A stretch of 64,000 nucleotides of DNA. It comes from Agrobacterium rubi TR3 = NBRC 13261 (GTDB lineage Bacteria > Pseudomonadota > Alphaproteobacteria > Rhizobiales > Rhizobiaceae). Numbering within the stretch: the first letter of the stretch is position 1; each line of letters begins with the position of its first letter. Positions 26,203 to 35,385 of the stretch are shown piece after piece. The DNA lies in the NCBI RefSeq assembly GCF_000739935.1, contig NZ_BBJU01000001.1, positions 1 to 64,000 of the forward strand. Direction: 5' to 3'. Position numbers and translations under genes: made by a program. The notes under the pieces are model-generated. The model saw only the letters and a list, made by a program, of their open reading frames with translations, was not told where the DNA came from and made no database searches.

Positions 26203-27039
26203 ATGAAGCGCCGCTCTCCCATTGTTATTTTCGCTGTGATCGTGCTGGCACTGGCGGTGTTCATCGCCATCGTCGGAAATATCTTCACGTCGCACGGCGT
26301 CACGCAACAAAACCTGCTTGCGCGTCTGAAGCCCCCTGCCTTCCTCGGCGGGAACCCGGATTTCCCGCTCGGAACAGATCGCATCGGTCGCGATATGGTC
26401 GCCCGTGTCATTGCCGGTTTGCAGATGTCCCTCACGGTCGCCATGGCAGGGACGATCATCGGCGCCGTTTTCGGATCTCTTATCGGCTTCATTGCCGCCC
26501 ATTTCCGCGGCTGGGTGGATGAAGTGCTGATGATGCTGGTGGATTTCCAGGCATCGCTGCCGTTTATCCTCATCACGCTGACGCTTCTGGCATTCTTTGG
26601 CAACAGTCTGACATTGTTCATCCTGCTGATGGGACTGTTTGGATGGGAAAAATATGCTCGTCTTGCCAGGGGTGTCGTGCTGTCGGCGATCAACCAGCCC
26701 TATGCCAAGGCCATCGTCGCACTGGGCGCTGGCAATAGCAGGCTCTATGTGCGGCATGTGCTGCCCAATGTCGCAAGTGCCTTGATCGTTCAGGTGACGC
26801 TGACATTTCCGCAAATCATCCTGCTCGAGACGTCGCTCAGCTTTCTCGGTCTCGGCGTCCAGGCACCGCAGACGAGCCTCGGTCAGATCCTTGGCGATGG
26901 CCGAGACTACCTCTCGACCGCCTGGTGGATTTCTGTTGTGCCCGGCACGGTGATTTTTCTCGTAACACTCTCGATGAGTATCGTCGGCGATTGGCTGCGC
27001 GACCGGCTGGACCCGATGCTTCAGGGACGAAACGCGTAA
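26203..27039 (+). CDS. Peptide-type ABC transporter permease (DppC/GsiD-like)
   Basis: A 278-residue permease. The N-terminal OppC_N-type helix (VIFAVIVLALAVFIAIVG) is followed by PLGTDRIGRDMVARVIAG, the DppC signature, and the EAA loop AKAIVALGAGNSRLYVRHVLPNVASALIVQ, with ILLETSLSFLGLGVQAPQTSLGQIL at the end. Together with the upstream permease it forms the heterodimeric channel. The ATG at 26203 starts 10 bases after the previous stop; longer readings overlap that gene. Confidence 0.88.
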   Translation: MKRRSPIVIFAVIVLALAVFIAIVGNIFTSHGVTQQNLLARLKPPAFLGGNPDFPLGTDRIGRDMVARVIAGLQMSLTVAMAGTIIGAVFGSLIGFIAAHFRGWVDEVLMMLVDFQASLPFILITLTLLAFFGNSLTLFILLMGLFGWEKYARLARGVVLSAINQPYAKAIVALGAGNSRLYVRHVLPNVASALIVQVTLTFPQIILLETSLSFLGLGVQAPQTSLGQILGDGRDYLSTAWWISVVPGTVIFLVTLSMSIVGDWLRDRLDPMLQGRNA

Positions 27040-27070
27040 ATAAATAAAACAAGATCAAGGAAGGTGGAAC

Positions 27071-28648
27071 ATGTTTACCAGGCGTGAAGTTGGAACTCTC
27101 CTGCTCGCAGCAGGCGCAGTCACATTGGCAGGCCGGGTGCCGTTGGCGCAGGCCCAGCAACGGCCCACACTCAACATCGCCGTCGATAATCTGTGGGCGA
27201 CGATGGCACCGATCAACGGCATCTCCACCACATCCCGTCGCATCTTTCCGAATTTCTACGATACGCTGGTCGAGCGGGATTATATCAATGACGAGAATGG
27301 TTTGATCTTCGCGCCCAAGCTTGCAACCAAATGGGAGCAGAAGGGCAATATCTGGACATTCACCCTTCGCGAGGGCGTGAAATTCCACGATGGCAGCGAA
27401 ATGACTGCCGAGGATGCGGTCTTCACTTTGTCGCCAGAGCGTCTTTGGGGCGAGAAACCATTCGAACCGCGTGGCAAGACATTTACGGCGGGTTTCAAGC
27501 GGGTCGAAGCAACCGGAAAATATACGTTCGAAATCGAGACCGCCGCACCCGATCCCAACATTCCAGCCAAGTTGACCGGTTATATCGGCTTCGTGGTGCC
27601 GAAGAAATATTATCTGGAAGTGGGCGTCGATGCATTTGGTCAAAAGCCGATCGGTACCGGACCCTACAAGGTCACAACCTTCCGTTCGGGCGAGATCATG
27701 GTCCTCGATGCGTTCGATGAATATTGGGCGGGGCCTCCTCCGGCGCAGAAGGTCAACTGGAAGATCATTCCCGAATTTGCTGCACGCATGGCGGGTCTGG
27801 TCTCGAAGGAGTTCGACTTCATCGTCAATATTCCGACCGATCAGGAAGCATCGTTGGAAAGCTATGATGGTGTTACGCTGAAGCGCGTTCTGGCGGATAA
27901 TTACCCGGCGATTGCGTTCAACACGCGGCCAGACCCCGTGGACAATCCGCTGGTCGATCCTAACCTGCGTTACGCCATGGTTCAGGCCATCGATATGAAC
28001 GCCATTGTTCAGGCGCTGTTCAACGGAACGACCGAACATCCAGCTGTGCCCTTCAACTTCAAGGAATACGGCAAGTTCTACGATCCAAATTTGCCGGTCA
28101 AGCTTCCCTATGATGTCGAGGCTGCCAAGGCGCTGGTTGCCAAGACGAAATACAAGGGTGAAACGCTGATCTGGCATATCACGCGCCAGTTCTATCCAAA
28201 CTACGAAGCGGCTGCCGAAATCATGATCGAGCAGTGGCGCGAAATCGGCGTCAATGTGCAGGCGCAGGTGCTGGATAATTTCGAACTGGTCTATCGTCGG
28301 CCATACCACATGATGAACATGTCCATGAGTTCGGACTTCATTCCGGGAGACCCGTATCAGCCGCTCTGGCTGGACTGGGGTCCAACGGCATCGCGTTCAA
28401 CGGCAAGCTGGAAGACCTGGGATCCAACGCCTGAATTCGTTGATCTTGGCAAGAAATTCGATTCCGCGATCGATTTCGAGGAGCGCAAGGCCGCGTATCT
28501 TGCCCTTTCCGATGAGTGGCAGCGCGTCACGCCGGGCTATTACATGTGGAAGAGCGTCTATAATTGCGCCCACCGTTCCGGCATTGAGTTCCGCCTCAAG
28601 CCGAACGGTGAAATGCGCATCTACGGCGACTACTTCAAGTTGGTGTGA
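27071..28648 (+). CDS. Peptide-type ABC transporter substrate-binding protein
   Basis: A 525-residue SBP_bac_5 family binding protein. The signal peptide (MFTRREVGTLLLAAGAVTLAGRVPLAQA) has a twin-Arg pair followed by a hydrophobic core, so Tat export is possible. The body shows LATKWEQKGNIWTFTLREGVKFHDGSEMTAEDAVF, the DppA/OppA signature, and DPNLRYAMVQAIDMNAIVQALFNGTTEHPA. It binds the imported ligand in the periplasm. An AAGGAAGG ribosome-binding site precedes the start. The ligand cannot be deduced; the downstream hydrolases suggest an amide or gamma-glutamyl compound. Confidence 0.88.
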   Translation: MFTRREVGTLLLAAGAVTLAGRVPLAQAQQRPTLNIAVDNLWATMAPINGISTTSRRIFPNFYDTLVERDYINDENGLIFAPKLATKWEQKGNIWTFTLREGVKFHDGSEMTAEDAVFTLSPERLWGEKPFEPRGKTFTAGFKRVEATGKYTFEIETAAPDPNIPAKLTGYIGFVVPKKYYLEVGVDAFGQKPIGTGPYKVTTFRSGEIMVLDAFDEYWAGPPPAQKVNWKIIPEFAARMAGLVSKEFDFIVNIPTDQEASLESYDGVTLKRVLADNYPAIAFNTRPDPVDNPLVDPNLRYAMVQAIDMNAIVQALFNGTTEHPAVPFNFKEYGKFYDPNLPVKLPYDVEAAKALVAKTKYKGETLIWHITRQFYPNYEAAAEIMIEQWREIGVNVQAQVLDNFELVYRRPYHMMNMSMSSDFIPGDPYQPLWLDWGPTASRSTASWKTWDPTPEFVDLGKKFDSAIDFEERKAAYLALSDEWQRVTPGYYMWKSVYNCAHRSGIEFRLKPNGEMRIYGDYFKLV

Positions 28649-29472
28649 TGAGCAACATGCGCAAGAACGCCCTGAAAGACATGACGTTCGCGGAGTTTCG
28701 CGAACGTCTGCCGGAAAAACCCGTGATCCTTTTGCCATTCGGCAGCCAAGAGGAGCAGGGGCCCCATGCTCCCATGGGTGATTTTATGCTGACTGAGGCC
28801 ATCGCGCTCAAGGTGGCCGAGATGTCCGGCGCCATCGTGGCTCCAACGGTGCCTTTCGGCTATGCCGATTTTTTCAAGACCATTCCCGGCGGCAGCCAGT
28901 TGCGGCCCGCAACCTTCACGGCTCTTGTGGAGGATATGGTTGCGGCCTTTCTGGATCACGGCATCGATCATATTCTCATCCTTAACGGTCATACGACCAA
29001 TGCGTCGTTGATTGATCAGGCGGTTCGGCGTGTTCGTGCAGAACGCGGCGTGTCGGTTGTATCGATCAATCTGTGGCAGTCGATACCGGACGCCCTGTGG
29101 CAGGAATTGCATGGTCCGGCGGTTGCTGCGGCACGCGGCCATGGCGGGGAACCGCTCACCTCTGTCTATATGCATCTCTTTCCGGAGTTGTTGGGCATGG
29201 ACCTCGCAAGACCAGCCGGTCGCGCAAAGGCATTCGGGCTTGCCACGAGTGGGGTCAACAATGTCCAGTTCGAAGGCATGCCGGTGAATGTGCCGCTCAA
29301 CTGCCATGAATTGAATGTCGATGGCATGCTGGGCGGCGATCCGCTGCTCGCAACAGCCCAAAAAGGCGAGCGGATCGTTCAGCATCTCGTCGGCTTTTGC
29401 AGCCGCTTCGTGGATCACATGCGTACCTTCGACATGCGCTCACCGTCTCACCAGACACAAAAGGCGATTTGA
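28648..29472 (+). CDS. Creatininase-family amidohydrolase
   Basis: A 274-residue creatininase/creatinine-amidohydrolase fold enzyme. Metal and active-site segments are ILLPFGSQEEQGPHAPMGDF (the equivalent of GSxEQHGPHLPLxTD), HILILNGHTTNASL and ARGHGGEPLTSVYM (the GHAGExE-like motif). Family members hydrolyse cyclic amides or formamides with divalent metals. The ATG overlaps the stop of the binding-protein gene (TGATG), so translation is coupled. It probably performs one hydrolytic step on the imported substrate. Confidence 0.82.
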   Translation: MSNMRKNALKDMTFAEFRERLPEKPVILLPFGSQEEQGPHAPMGDFMLTEAIALKVAEMSGAIVAPTVPFGYADFFKTIPGGSQLRPATFTALVEDMVAAFLDHGIDHILILNGHTTNASLIDQAVRRVRAERGVSVVSINLWQSIPDALWQELHGPAVAAARGHGGEPLTSVYMHLFPELLGMDLARPAGRAKAFGLATSGVNNVQFEGMPVNVPLNCHELNVDGMLGGDPLLATAQKGERIVQHLVGFCSRFVDHMRTFDMRSPSHQTQKAI

Positions 29473-29474
29473 CC

Positions 29475-31112
29475 ATGAGTGATGTAAGGCTGTCGATCGA
29501 CCACTTGAGCGTTCCCTTGCCGCAGGGCGCAGAGCGTAGCTTTGCAGTCGAGGACCTGTCCCTGACTGTCGCCAAAGGTGAAATCCTCTGCATCGTGGGT
29601 GAATCCGGTTCCGGCAAATCCCTGACGGCGCTTGCCACCATGGGATTGCTGCCCAGCAATCTTGGCAAGCCAAGCGGAAAGGTCATATTCGAGGACAAGA
29701 ACCTCCTGACGATTGACGACGCGACAAGGCGCAGCATCACCGGGCGCAGCATCGCGATGATTTTTCAGGAGCCGACCGCCGCGCTCAACCCAATTTTCCG
29801 CATCGGTGAACAGGTATCCGAGGCATTTCGGGTGCACACGTCTCTGTCGAATGCAGAGATCAAGGAGCGGGTCATCACGCTGTTCCAGGAAGTTCAACTG
29901 CCCAACCCTGAAGAGATATTTCATTCCTATCCCCATCAACTGTCCGGTGGTCAATGCCAACGCGTCATGATTGCTACGGCGCTCGCGCTCGAACCATCCG
30001 TGCTGATTGCGGATGAACCCACGACGGCGCTCGATGTGACGACACAGGCGCAAATCCTCAAGCTGATGCTCGAACTGAGAGAGCGGCACGCAACAGGCAT
30101 TATTTTCATCACCCATGACTTCGGCGTGGTGGCTGAAATTGCCGACCGCGTGGCAGTCATGCAAAAGGGCAAACTCATCGAAATCGGATCGCGGGACGAC
30201 GTTCTCAATCATCCGCAACAGGATTACACGAAACGATTGCTGGCGGCGGTGCCGACGCTCACACCTCGCAAGGAACGGGAGGGTCTGGGAACGCCCGTTC
30301 TCATCGCGAAAAACATCATCAAGACGTTTTCCCTGTCAGGCGTTTTCGGGCCCGGGCGTGTCGTCAAGGCCGTAGACGACGTCGATATCACCATCCGCCG
30401 AGGTGAAACACTGGGGCTCGTCGGCGAATCCGGTTCTGGAAAATCCACGCTGGCGCAATGCGTCATTCGCCTTATCCAGCCTGAAAGCGGCGATATCGTC
30501 ATTTCGGATGGCGATTTTTCGGGCCTGCGCGGCAAGGCACTGCGGGAAGCGCGACGCAAGGTCCAGATCGTCTTTCAAGATCCCTATACGGCGCTCGATC
30601 CGCGTCAACGTATCGGGGATGCCATTGCCGAAGGACCTATCGTCCACGGTCTGGACAGGAAAGCCGCCATGCAGCGTGCGCTCGATCTGCTGGAGGCCTG
30701 CGGTCTGGATCCGGCTTCGGCGACGCGGTTTCCGCATGAATTTTCCGGCGGGCAGAGACAGCGTATCTGCATTGCCCGCGCGCTTGCAGTCGAGCCGGAA
30801 CTGCTGATTGCCGACGAGTCCGTTTCCGCTCTCGATGTCTCAGTGCAGGCGCAGGTCCTGGAGCTTCTTGCAAATATGCAGGCACGGCTTGGTTTCGGCA
30901 TCCTGTTCATCACGCATGATCTGCGGGTTGCCAGTCAGATTTGCGATAACATCGCCGTCATGCGTCACGGTCGTATCGTTGAGCGGGGCGATCCGGCATC
31001 GCTGTTTGGCGAGCCGAAAGACGCCTACACGAGAGAATTGCTTGCCGCGGTTCCAGGCAAGGGCTGGCAACACAAGCCGGAAGCCGCCAAAATTGCAGAG
31101 GACCTGTCATGA
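29475..31112 (+). CDS. Fused double ATPase of the peptide-type ABC transporter (DppD-DppF)
   Basis: A 545-residue protein containing two ABC cassettes. The first has Walker A GESGSGKS near residue 43, signature [12 protein letters not shown] and Walker [13 protein letters not shown]. The second has GESGSGKS near residue 320, [12 protein letters not shown] and [12 protein letters not shown]. Each is followed by the oligopeptide-transporter C-terminal extension ([16 protein letters not shown]). It powers the DppBC-like permeases encoded upstream. The ATG at 29475 lies three bases after the previous stop, and the stop overlaps the next ATG by four bases. Confidence 0.9.
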   Translation: MSDVRLSIDHLSVPLPQGAERSFAVEDLSLTVAKGEILCIVGESGSGKSLTALATMGLLPSNLGKPSGKVIFEDKNLLTIDDATRRSITGRSIAMIFQEPTAALNPIFRIGEQVSEAFRVHTSLSNAEIKERVITLFQEVQLPNPEEIFHSYPHQLSGGQCQRVMIATALALEPSVLIADEPTTALDVTTQAQILKLMLELRERHATGIIFITHDFGVVAEIADRVAVMQKGKLIEIGSRDDVLNHPQQDYTKRLLAAVPTLTPRKEREGLGTPVLIAKNIIKTFSLSGVFGPGRVVKAVDDVDITIRRGETLGLVGESGSGKSTLAQCVIRLIQPESGDIVISDGDFSGLRGKALREARRKVQIVFQDPYTALDPRQRIGDAIAEGPIVHGLDRKAAMQRALDLLEACGLDPASATRFPHEFSGGQRQRICIARALAVEPELLIADESVSALDVSVQAQVLELLANMQARLGFGILFITHDLRVASQICDNIAVMRHGRIVERGDPASLFGEPKDAYTRELLAAVPGKGWQHKPEAAKIAEDLS

Positions 31113-31786
31113 AGAAGTACCATATCGGCACCCCACCAAAGCAGATCGATCCCGAACTGGTGGCCAAGTTCGAAAGTGTCGAGGTTGCCACCATCGGGCA
31201 TTTTCGCCACCGTGGTTTCGTCCATCACTCCATCACGCCCGTTGTCGATGCGGGGCGTACATTGGTCGGCACTGCCGTCACCGTCGCCATTCCCGCAACA
31301 GATTCCACCTTGCTCCACCATGCGGTCTCCGTCATCCGCCCTGGCGACTTTCTTTTCGTGGATCGCCTCGGCGATGACAGGCACGCCTGTATCGGCGGCG
31401 GGGTGGCATTTGCCATTAAAACCGCCGGAGCCATCGGCGTTGTCATAGACGGTCCATGTACAGATGTTGAGGAAATCATCGATCTGGACATGCCCTTGTG
31501 GTCGCGCGGTGTGTCCGGCATCACCACGCGGTTGAACGATCTGGGTGGCTCCCTCAATCTTCCTGTGTCCTGCGGCAATGTGCCTGTTATGCCGGGAGAT
31601 GTGGTCATTGCAGATGCCAGCGGCATCCTCGTCATCCCTGTCGATGAGGCGGAAGAGGCCGTGGAAGAAGCCATGATCCGGCAGGCGCGGGCAGGGCGCA
31701 ACAAGGGCAAGATCGAGGCTGGCGAGAAGCTTGGTGATCTCTCTGGCGCAAGCCGCATGGTGGCGGCAGCGCTGGAGGCGAAGTGA
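31109..31786 (+). CDS. RraA-fold (HMG-aldolase-like) protein
   Basis: A 225-residue protein of the RraA/4-hydroxy-4-methyl-2-oxoglutarate aldolase superfamily: VATIGHFRHRGFVHHSITPV, GTAVTVAIPATDSTLLHHAV, GGGVAFAIKTAGAIGVVIDGPCTDVEEI, and PVMPGDVVIADASGILVIP. Active class II aldolases of this fold use an Arg-Asp pair at the end of the VVDGxxRD motif. Here that position reads DGPCTD, so the Arg is missing while the Asp is kept. The reaction therefore cannot be assumed; a decarboxylase, hydrolase or non-catalytic role is open. It overlaps both neighbours by a few bases within the operon. Confidence 0.8.
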   Translation: MKKYHIGTPPKQIDPELVAKFESVEVATIGHFRHRGFVHHSITPVVDAGRTLVGTAVTVAIPATDSTLLHHAVSVIRPGDFLFVDRLGDDRHACIGGGVAFAIKTAGAIGVVIDGPCTDVEEIIDLDMPLWSRGVSGITTRLNDLGGSLNLPVSCGNVPVMPGDVVIADASGILVIPVDEAEEAVEEAMIRQARAGRNKGKIEAGEKLGDLSGASRMVAAALEAK

Positions 31787-33333
31787 TGGAAAATCCACAA
31801 TTCGATCATCTGCGCGTTGAGCGTAGCACAACGCGCAAGACGCCGGGTGTCAGCCCAAAAGGGGTGGTCACGTCTCAGCATTTCGTGGCGGCGGAAGCCG
31901 GTGCTGCCGTGCTGCGTGCCGGGGGAAATGCCGTCGACGCGGCTGTGACCGCAGCCTTCACTTTACAGACGGTCGAACCATGGATGACCAGCCTCGCGGC
32001 ATGTGGTTACATGCTGGTGGCGCAGCCTGATGGAACGGTCGATACCGTCGAATTTACAGGGCGTGTGCCATCCTCTTTCGATGCCGATTTTTACCGGCCT
32101 GACCCCACCATCAAGACATTCATCGGTCATCCCGCCTCCTTGGAAAACCGCAATGTGGACGGTTTTACCGCTGCGGTCGTGCCCGGCTGCGTGCTCGGTT
32201 TTGCAGAGGCGCTGAAGCGCTATGGAACGATCGGTTTTGACGCAGCACTTGCACCTGCCATCGGCCGTGCCCGAAAGGGTCTCGTCGTTGATTGGCACAC
32301 TACACTTGCCATCGCCATTGCAGCATCCGGTCTTGCAAAGGATGAAGGCACGCGCAGCGTGTTCATGCCGGATGGTTATCCGCCGGAACCCGGTACCGTT
32401 CTGCCGTTGACGGCACTGGCCGAAACACTGGAGACGCTGGCCAAAGATGGTCCAGACGCGCTTTATGGCGGTTCCATTGGCCAAAAGCTTATTGCAGATT
32501 TGCAAGCGGGCGGCAGCTTCATGACGCTTGACGATCTTGCGGCTTACGAAGCGCGGATTTATCCGGCACGAAGCATGACCTTGCAAGGCAAGACCGTCCA
32601 TGTTGCAGGAGAAACGAGTGCAGGGCAGCGCCTGTTCGATGCTCTGGCCTTCTTCGACAAGACCCGTGGTATTGGCCCCGTAGATGCCCGGTTCTTTACC
32701 GCCATGTCTCAGGCCCTTTGGGAATCCTTTGGCGCTCACCGCCGCAGGCTCAACCCAGCGGAGACCACTAACAAGACCAGCACCACGCAGGTCAATGCCG
32801 TGGATAGCGATGGGCGGATGGTGGCAATCACCTTCACCTTGCTGAACCGGTTCGGCGCACGGGCTTTGTCCTCCTCGACCGGCATTCTGCTAAACAACGG
32901 CATGTCCTGGTTCGATCCGACCCCTGGCCGTACCAATTCCCTAACGCCGAATGCCTATGCGCCGAGCAATATGTGCCCCGTTGTCCTCACTGATTCCGAT
33001 GGCACATTTGCCGCCTATGGCGCCGCCGGGGGCAACCAGATCGTGCCATCGCTTGCGCAACTGACCGGCATGATTGTGCATGCCGGCATGGATATCGAAG
33101 ATGCGATGAACACCCCGCGCATGACGACGGGTCCCCATGCAGACATCATCGTCAATGTCGATATGCCTGCTGACCACATTGCCGCGTTATCGGAGATCGC
33201 CAAGGTCAAAGCCGCAGCACAAGTCGTTTTCCCACGGCCTTTCGCGGCGCCGGGCATGGTTGGCCGTCGTGGCGAAAGCTTTATCGGCATGGCGGACACC
33301 ACCTATCCTGCGGCTTACGCTGCCCCTGCATGA
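31786..33333 (+). CDS. Gamma-glutamyltransferase family enzyme, no signal peptide
   Basis: A 515-residue N-terminal-nucleophile hydrolase of the gamma-glutamyltranspeptidase family. KGVVTSQHFVAAEAGAAVLRAGGNAVDAAVTAAF and the large-subunit core precede the self-processing site TSTTQVNAVDSDGRMVAITFTL, whose Thr becomes the nucleophile of the small subunit. A C-terminal AAGGNQIVPSLAQL glycine loop follows. Unlike periplasmic Ggt, there is no signal peptide, so it would act in the cytosol on imported gamma-glutamyl substrates (or, as in related families, on other amides). The ATG overlaps the preceding TGA. Confidence 0.85.
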   Translation: MENPQFDHLRVERSTTRKTPGVSPKGVVTSQHFVAAEAGAAVLRAGGNAVDAAVTAAFTLQTVEPWMTSLAACGYMLVAQPDGTVDTVEFTGRVPSSFDADFYRPDPTIKTFIGHPASLENRNVDGFTAAVVPGCVLGFAEALKRYGTIGFDAALAPAIGRARKGLVVDWHTTLAIAIAASGLAKDEGTRSVFMPDGYPPEPGTVLPLTALAETLETLAKDGPDALYGGSIGQKLIADLQAGGSFMTLDDLAAYEARIYPARSMTLQGKTVHVAGETSAGQRLFDALAFFDKTRGIGPVDARFFTAMSQALWESFGAHRRRLNPAETTNKTSTTQVNAVDSDGRMVAITFTLLNRFGARALSSSTGILLNNGMSWFDPTPGRTNSLTPNAYAPSNMCPVVLTDSDGTFAAYGAAGGNQIVPSLAQLTGMIVHAGMDIEDAMNTPRMTTGPHADIIVNVDMPADHIAALSEIAKVKAAAQVVFPRPFAAPGMVGRRGESFIGMADTTYPAAYAAPA

Positions 33334-33345
33334 ATGGAATATGGC

Positions 33346-34236
33346 ATGAAAGATTTTTCGATTTCGCCTCTCGATATCGAGGGCGTTCTGTCCATCCTGC
33401 CGCCAAGTGCGCAGTCCATCCCCATGGTGTTCGACTCGCCCCATAGCGGCCTGATTATCCCAACTGATTTCGAGCGGGCCGTCTCCGACGAACTGGTGTT
33501 GATGGCGTCCGATACCTATGTCGACGACCTGTTCGGCTTTGCGCCTTCCATCGGCGCTCCCATGCTTCTGGCTCACTTCCCGCGAAGCTTTCTCGATCTC
33601 AACCGCTCGCTGCAAGATGTTGATCTGGAGCTTATCGATGGCGCGTGGCCGCATGCAGTGCGAGACAGCGCCTCGGCGCGTCGCGGAATGGGCCTGACCT
33701 GGCGTTTTGCCTGGGGAGACCAGCCTATGTATGGCCGGAAACTGACCGTCAACGAACTTGAAAAGCGCATCGACACCTACTGGCGCCCCTATCATCAGCA
33801 ATTGGTCCGGTTGCTGGATAAGACTTACGACGCTTTCGGTCGCGTCTACCACGTAAACTGCCACTCCATGCCCGCCATAGGCCACGCCCTATCGCCTGAC
33901 CCGGCAGGAACGGTGCGAAAAGACATTGTTGTCGGGGATTATGACGGGACGAGCAGTGAAACGGAATTCGTGCAATTGGTCATCAGAACGCTCGAAAGTT
34001 TCGGTTATTCCGTTTCTCTCAATGTGCCGTTTCGTGGCGCGGAGCTCGTGTCAGCCTATAACGCACCAGAGAAAAACCGCCACAGCATCCAGATCGAGCT
34101 TAACCGCAAGCTTTATATGGATGAGGTTACACGCGAGAAGACTGCTGGTTATGGAGAACTGAAGAGAAATCTCGCTAGGCTTGGGACAATTCTCCGAAAT
34201 TATGCTGTCTCAAATGACAGGTCGGACAAGCCATGA
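33346..34236 (+). CDS. N-formylglutamate amidohydrolase family enzyme
   Basis: A 296-residue member of the HutG/N-formylglutamate-deformylase family. Metal-binding and active-site segments are MVFDSPHSGLIIPTDF, MASDTYVDDLFGFAP, HFPRSFLDLNRS and VYHVNCHSMPAIG; SIQIELNRKLYM lies near the end. No other histidine-degradation (hut) genes are nearby, so the substrate may be another N-acyl amino acid released by the upstream enzymes. ATG 33346 was preferred over ATG 33334 because a GGAAT precedes it. It is the last gene of the operon. Confidence 0.82.
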   Translation: MKDFSISPLDIEGVLSILPPSAQSIPMVFDSPHSGLIIPTDFERAVSDELVLMASDTYVDDLFGFAPSIGAPMLLAHFPRSFLDLNRSLQDVDLELIDGAWPHAVRDSASARRGMGLTWRFAWGDQPMYGRKLTVNELEKRIDTYWRPYHQQLVRLLDKTYDAFGRVYHVNCHSMPAIGHALSPDPAGTVRKDIVVGDYDGTSSETEFVQLVIRTLESFGYSVSLNVPFRGAELVSAYNAPEKNRHSIQIELNRKLYMDEVTREKTAGYGELKRNLARLGTILRNYAVSNDRSDKP

Positions 34237-34832
34237 GCTGGGCGCGTAACGTTGCTCATTGTTAATCACAGCCAATGCCATAGTCCACAAGACGAACGAC
34301 ACAAAGATTACTGAGGCTCGCCGGACCGCGCTGCTTAAGCTTAAAGTCACTTGATTTGGACTAAGGTTCGATGGCCTTGATTCAGTGGACAACTATCTCA
34401 CAACCTTTAAGTCCGTCGGCGGCTAATAATGTATCAAGGCGGTCGATCTTTTGCAAGTCTCCATGCGCTCAGGCCTCCGCAACCAATTATCCCAATGATT
34501 TACGTTGATCAAGCCGCCCTCAGGGGCGGCATTTGCGTTTTTGTGCCCTGAAGCAGCTAGCGCGAGACCCGAGACAGCTGGAGGAAAGCGCCTCGCCATA
34601 ATCTTTTAATCGGCAGATAAACGATAAGCCATGGTGGGCCGTGAGATATTCACGCGGGCAGGAGGCCGTTCTGTTTTTAATAAGAAGGTAGACTCTGTTT
34701 CTGTCGAGCATTCCGAATACGCACTACCACCACGATTTGACGAACTTTCCTTTCACAATAGAGGGATTGCGCGCCGGCAGGGACGCGTTATATTTCCATA
34801 CATGACGAAGAAAAGCTTGGGAGGAGCGTTTC
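34237..34832. other. Intergenic region with a hairpin
   Basis: A gap of about 600 bases between the amidase operon and a small hypothetical gene. Apart from the hairpin at 34513-34530 I find no gene-like frame, repeat or operator. The last 60 bases must contain the promoter of the small gene. Confidence 0.4.
34513..34541 (+). terminator. Putative intrinsic terminator
   Basis: A 7-bp G+C stem (GCCGCCC with GGGCGGC, loop TCAG) is followed by ATTTGCGTTTTT. It lies about 280 bases after the amidase operon, so it may terminate that transcript. The U-tract is interrupted. Confidence 0.45.
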
Positions 34833-35204
34833 ATGAAACGGTTGTGGCCAGAGGAGTTTAATTCCATTCTTAGGGATGCGCAGGAGGTCACGCTCGATGT
34901 GCCGGCGGTGGACCCCGCAGGGCATCCTCATGGAGAGTCAACAAAGCGCCAAGCGTTGAAGGTGCGCATGACACAGGCCGACTATGAGCGCATATGGCCG
35001 CTTGCCGAGGCGCGTTACCGCGTTCAAGGGCCGTTATTCGGCAAGGCCATCACGCTCATTACCAACAATCCCCATTATCAGAAATGGCACCCCGAGGATG
35101 GCGGATATGAGGAAGATATGTCCGATAGCGGTAAGCCTTTTCAGACAAAATATGTGATCGTACATTTTCTGCTGGATGACGTCATGGAAAAGGCCGAAGC
35201 CTGA
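34833..35204 (+). CDS. Conserved hypothetical protein
   Basis: A 123-residue soluble protein (MKRLWPEEFNSILRDAQEVTLDVPAVDPAGHP...LFGKAITLITNNPHYQKWHPEDGGYEEDM...VIVHFLLDDVMEKAEA). I do not recognise a domain. There is no signal peptide or membrane segment. A GGGAGGAG ribosome-binding site precedes the ATG and the composition is protein-like, so I believe it is real. It stands alone between the amidase operon and the convergent recQ. Confidence 0.6.
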   Translation: MKRLWPEEFNSILRDAQEVTLDVPAVDPAGHPHGESTKRQALKVRMTQADYERIWPLAEARYRVQGPLFGKAITLITNNPHYQKWHPEDGGYEEDMSDSGKPFQTKYVIVHFLLDDVMEKAEA

Positions 35205-35385
35205 GCAACGCCACGGTTATCCGTTTCAAAGCGTGTACGGCTGTCGGGTTAATTCGGAGCTTAAACCAATCATAGAGTGGCGGGATTGAGGTCTGTTCAT
35301 TTTCCGCCGCTCTAACAACTTTGTGTTTATTCCGGTCGCGTTCGATTTTCCATGGGCGCCATGTGGTGTGGCTTGCGTACCGCTA

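Noticed and set aside
26837-28309. 490-codon open frame antisense to the permease and binding-protein genes
   Set aside because: It spans two real genes on the other strand and has no recognisable motif or ribosome-binding site.
33346-34236. Annotation of the last amidase gene as part of histidine degradation (hutG)
   Set aside because: The family fits, but there are no hutH, hutU or hutI genes nearby and it is embedded in an unrelated operon, so the hut symbol was withheld.
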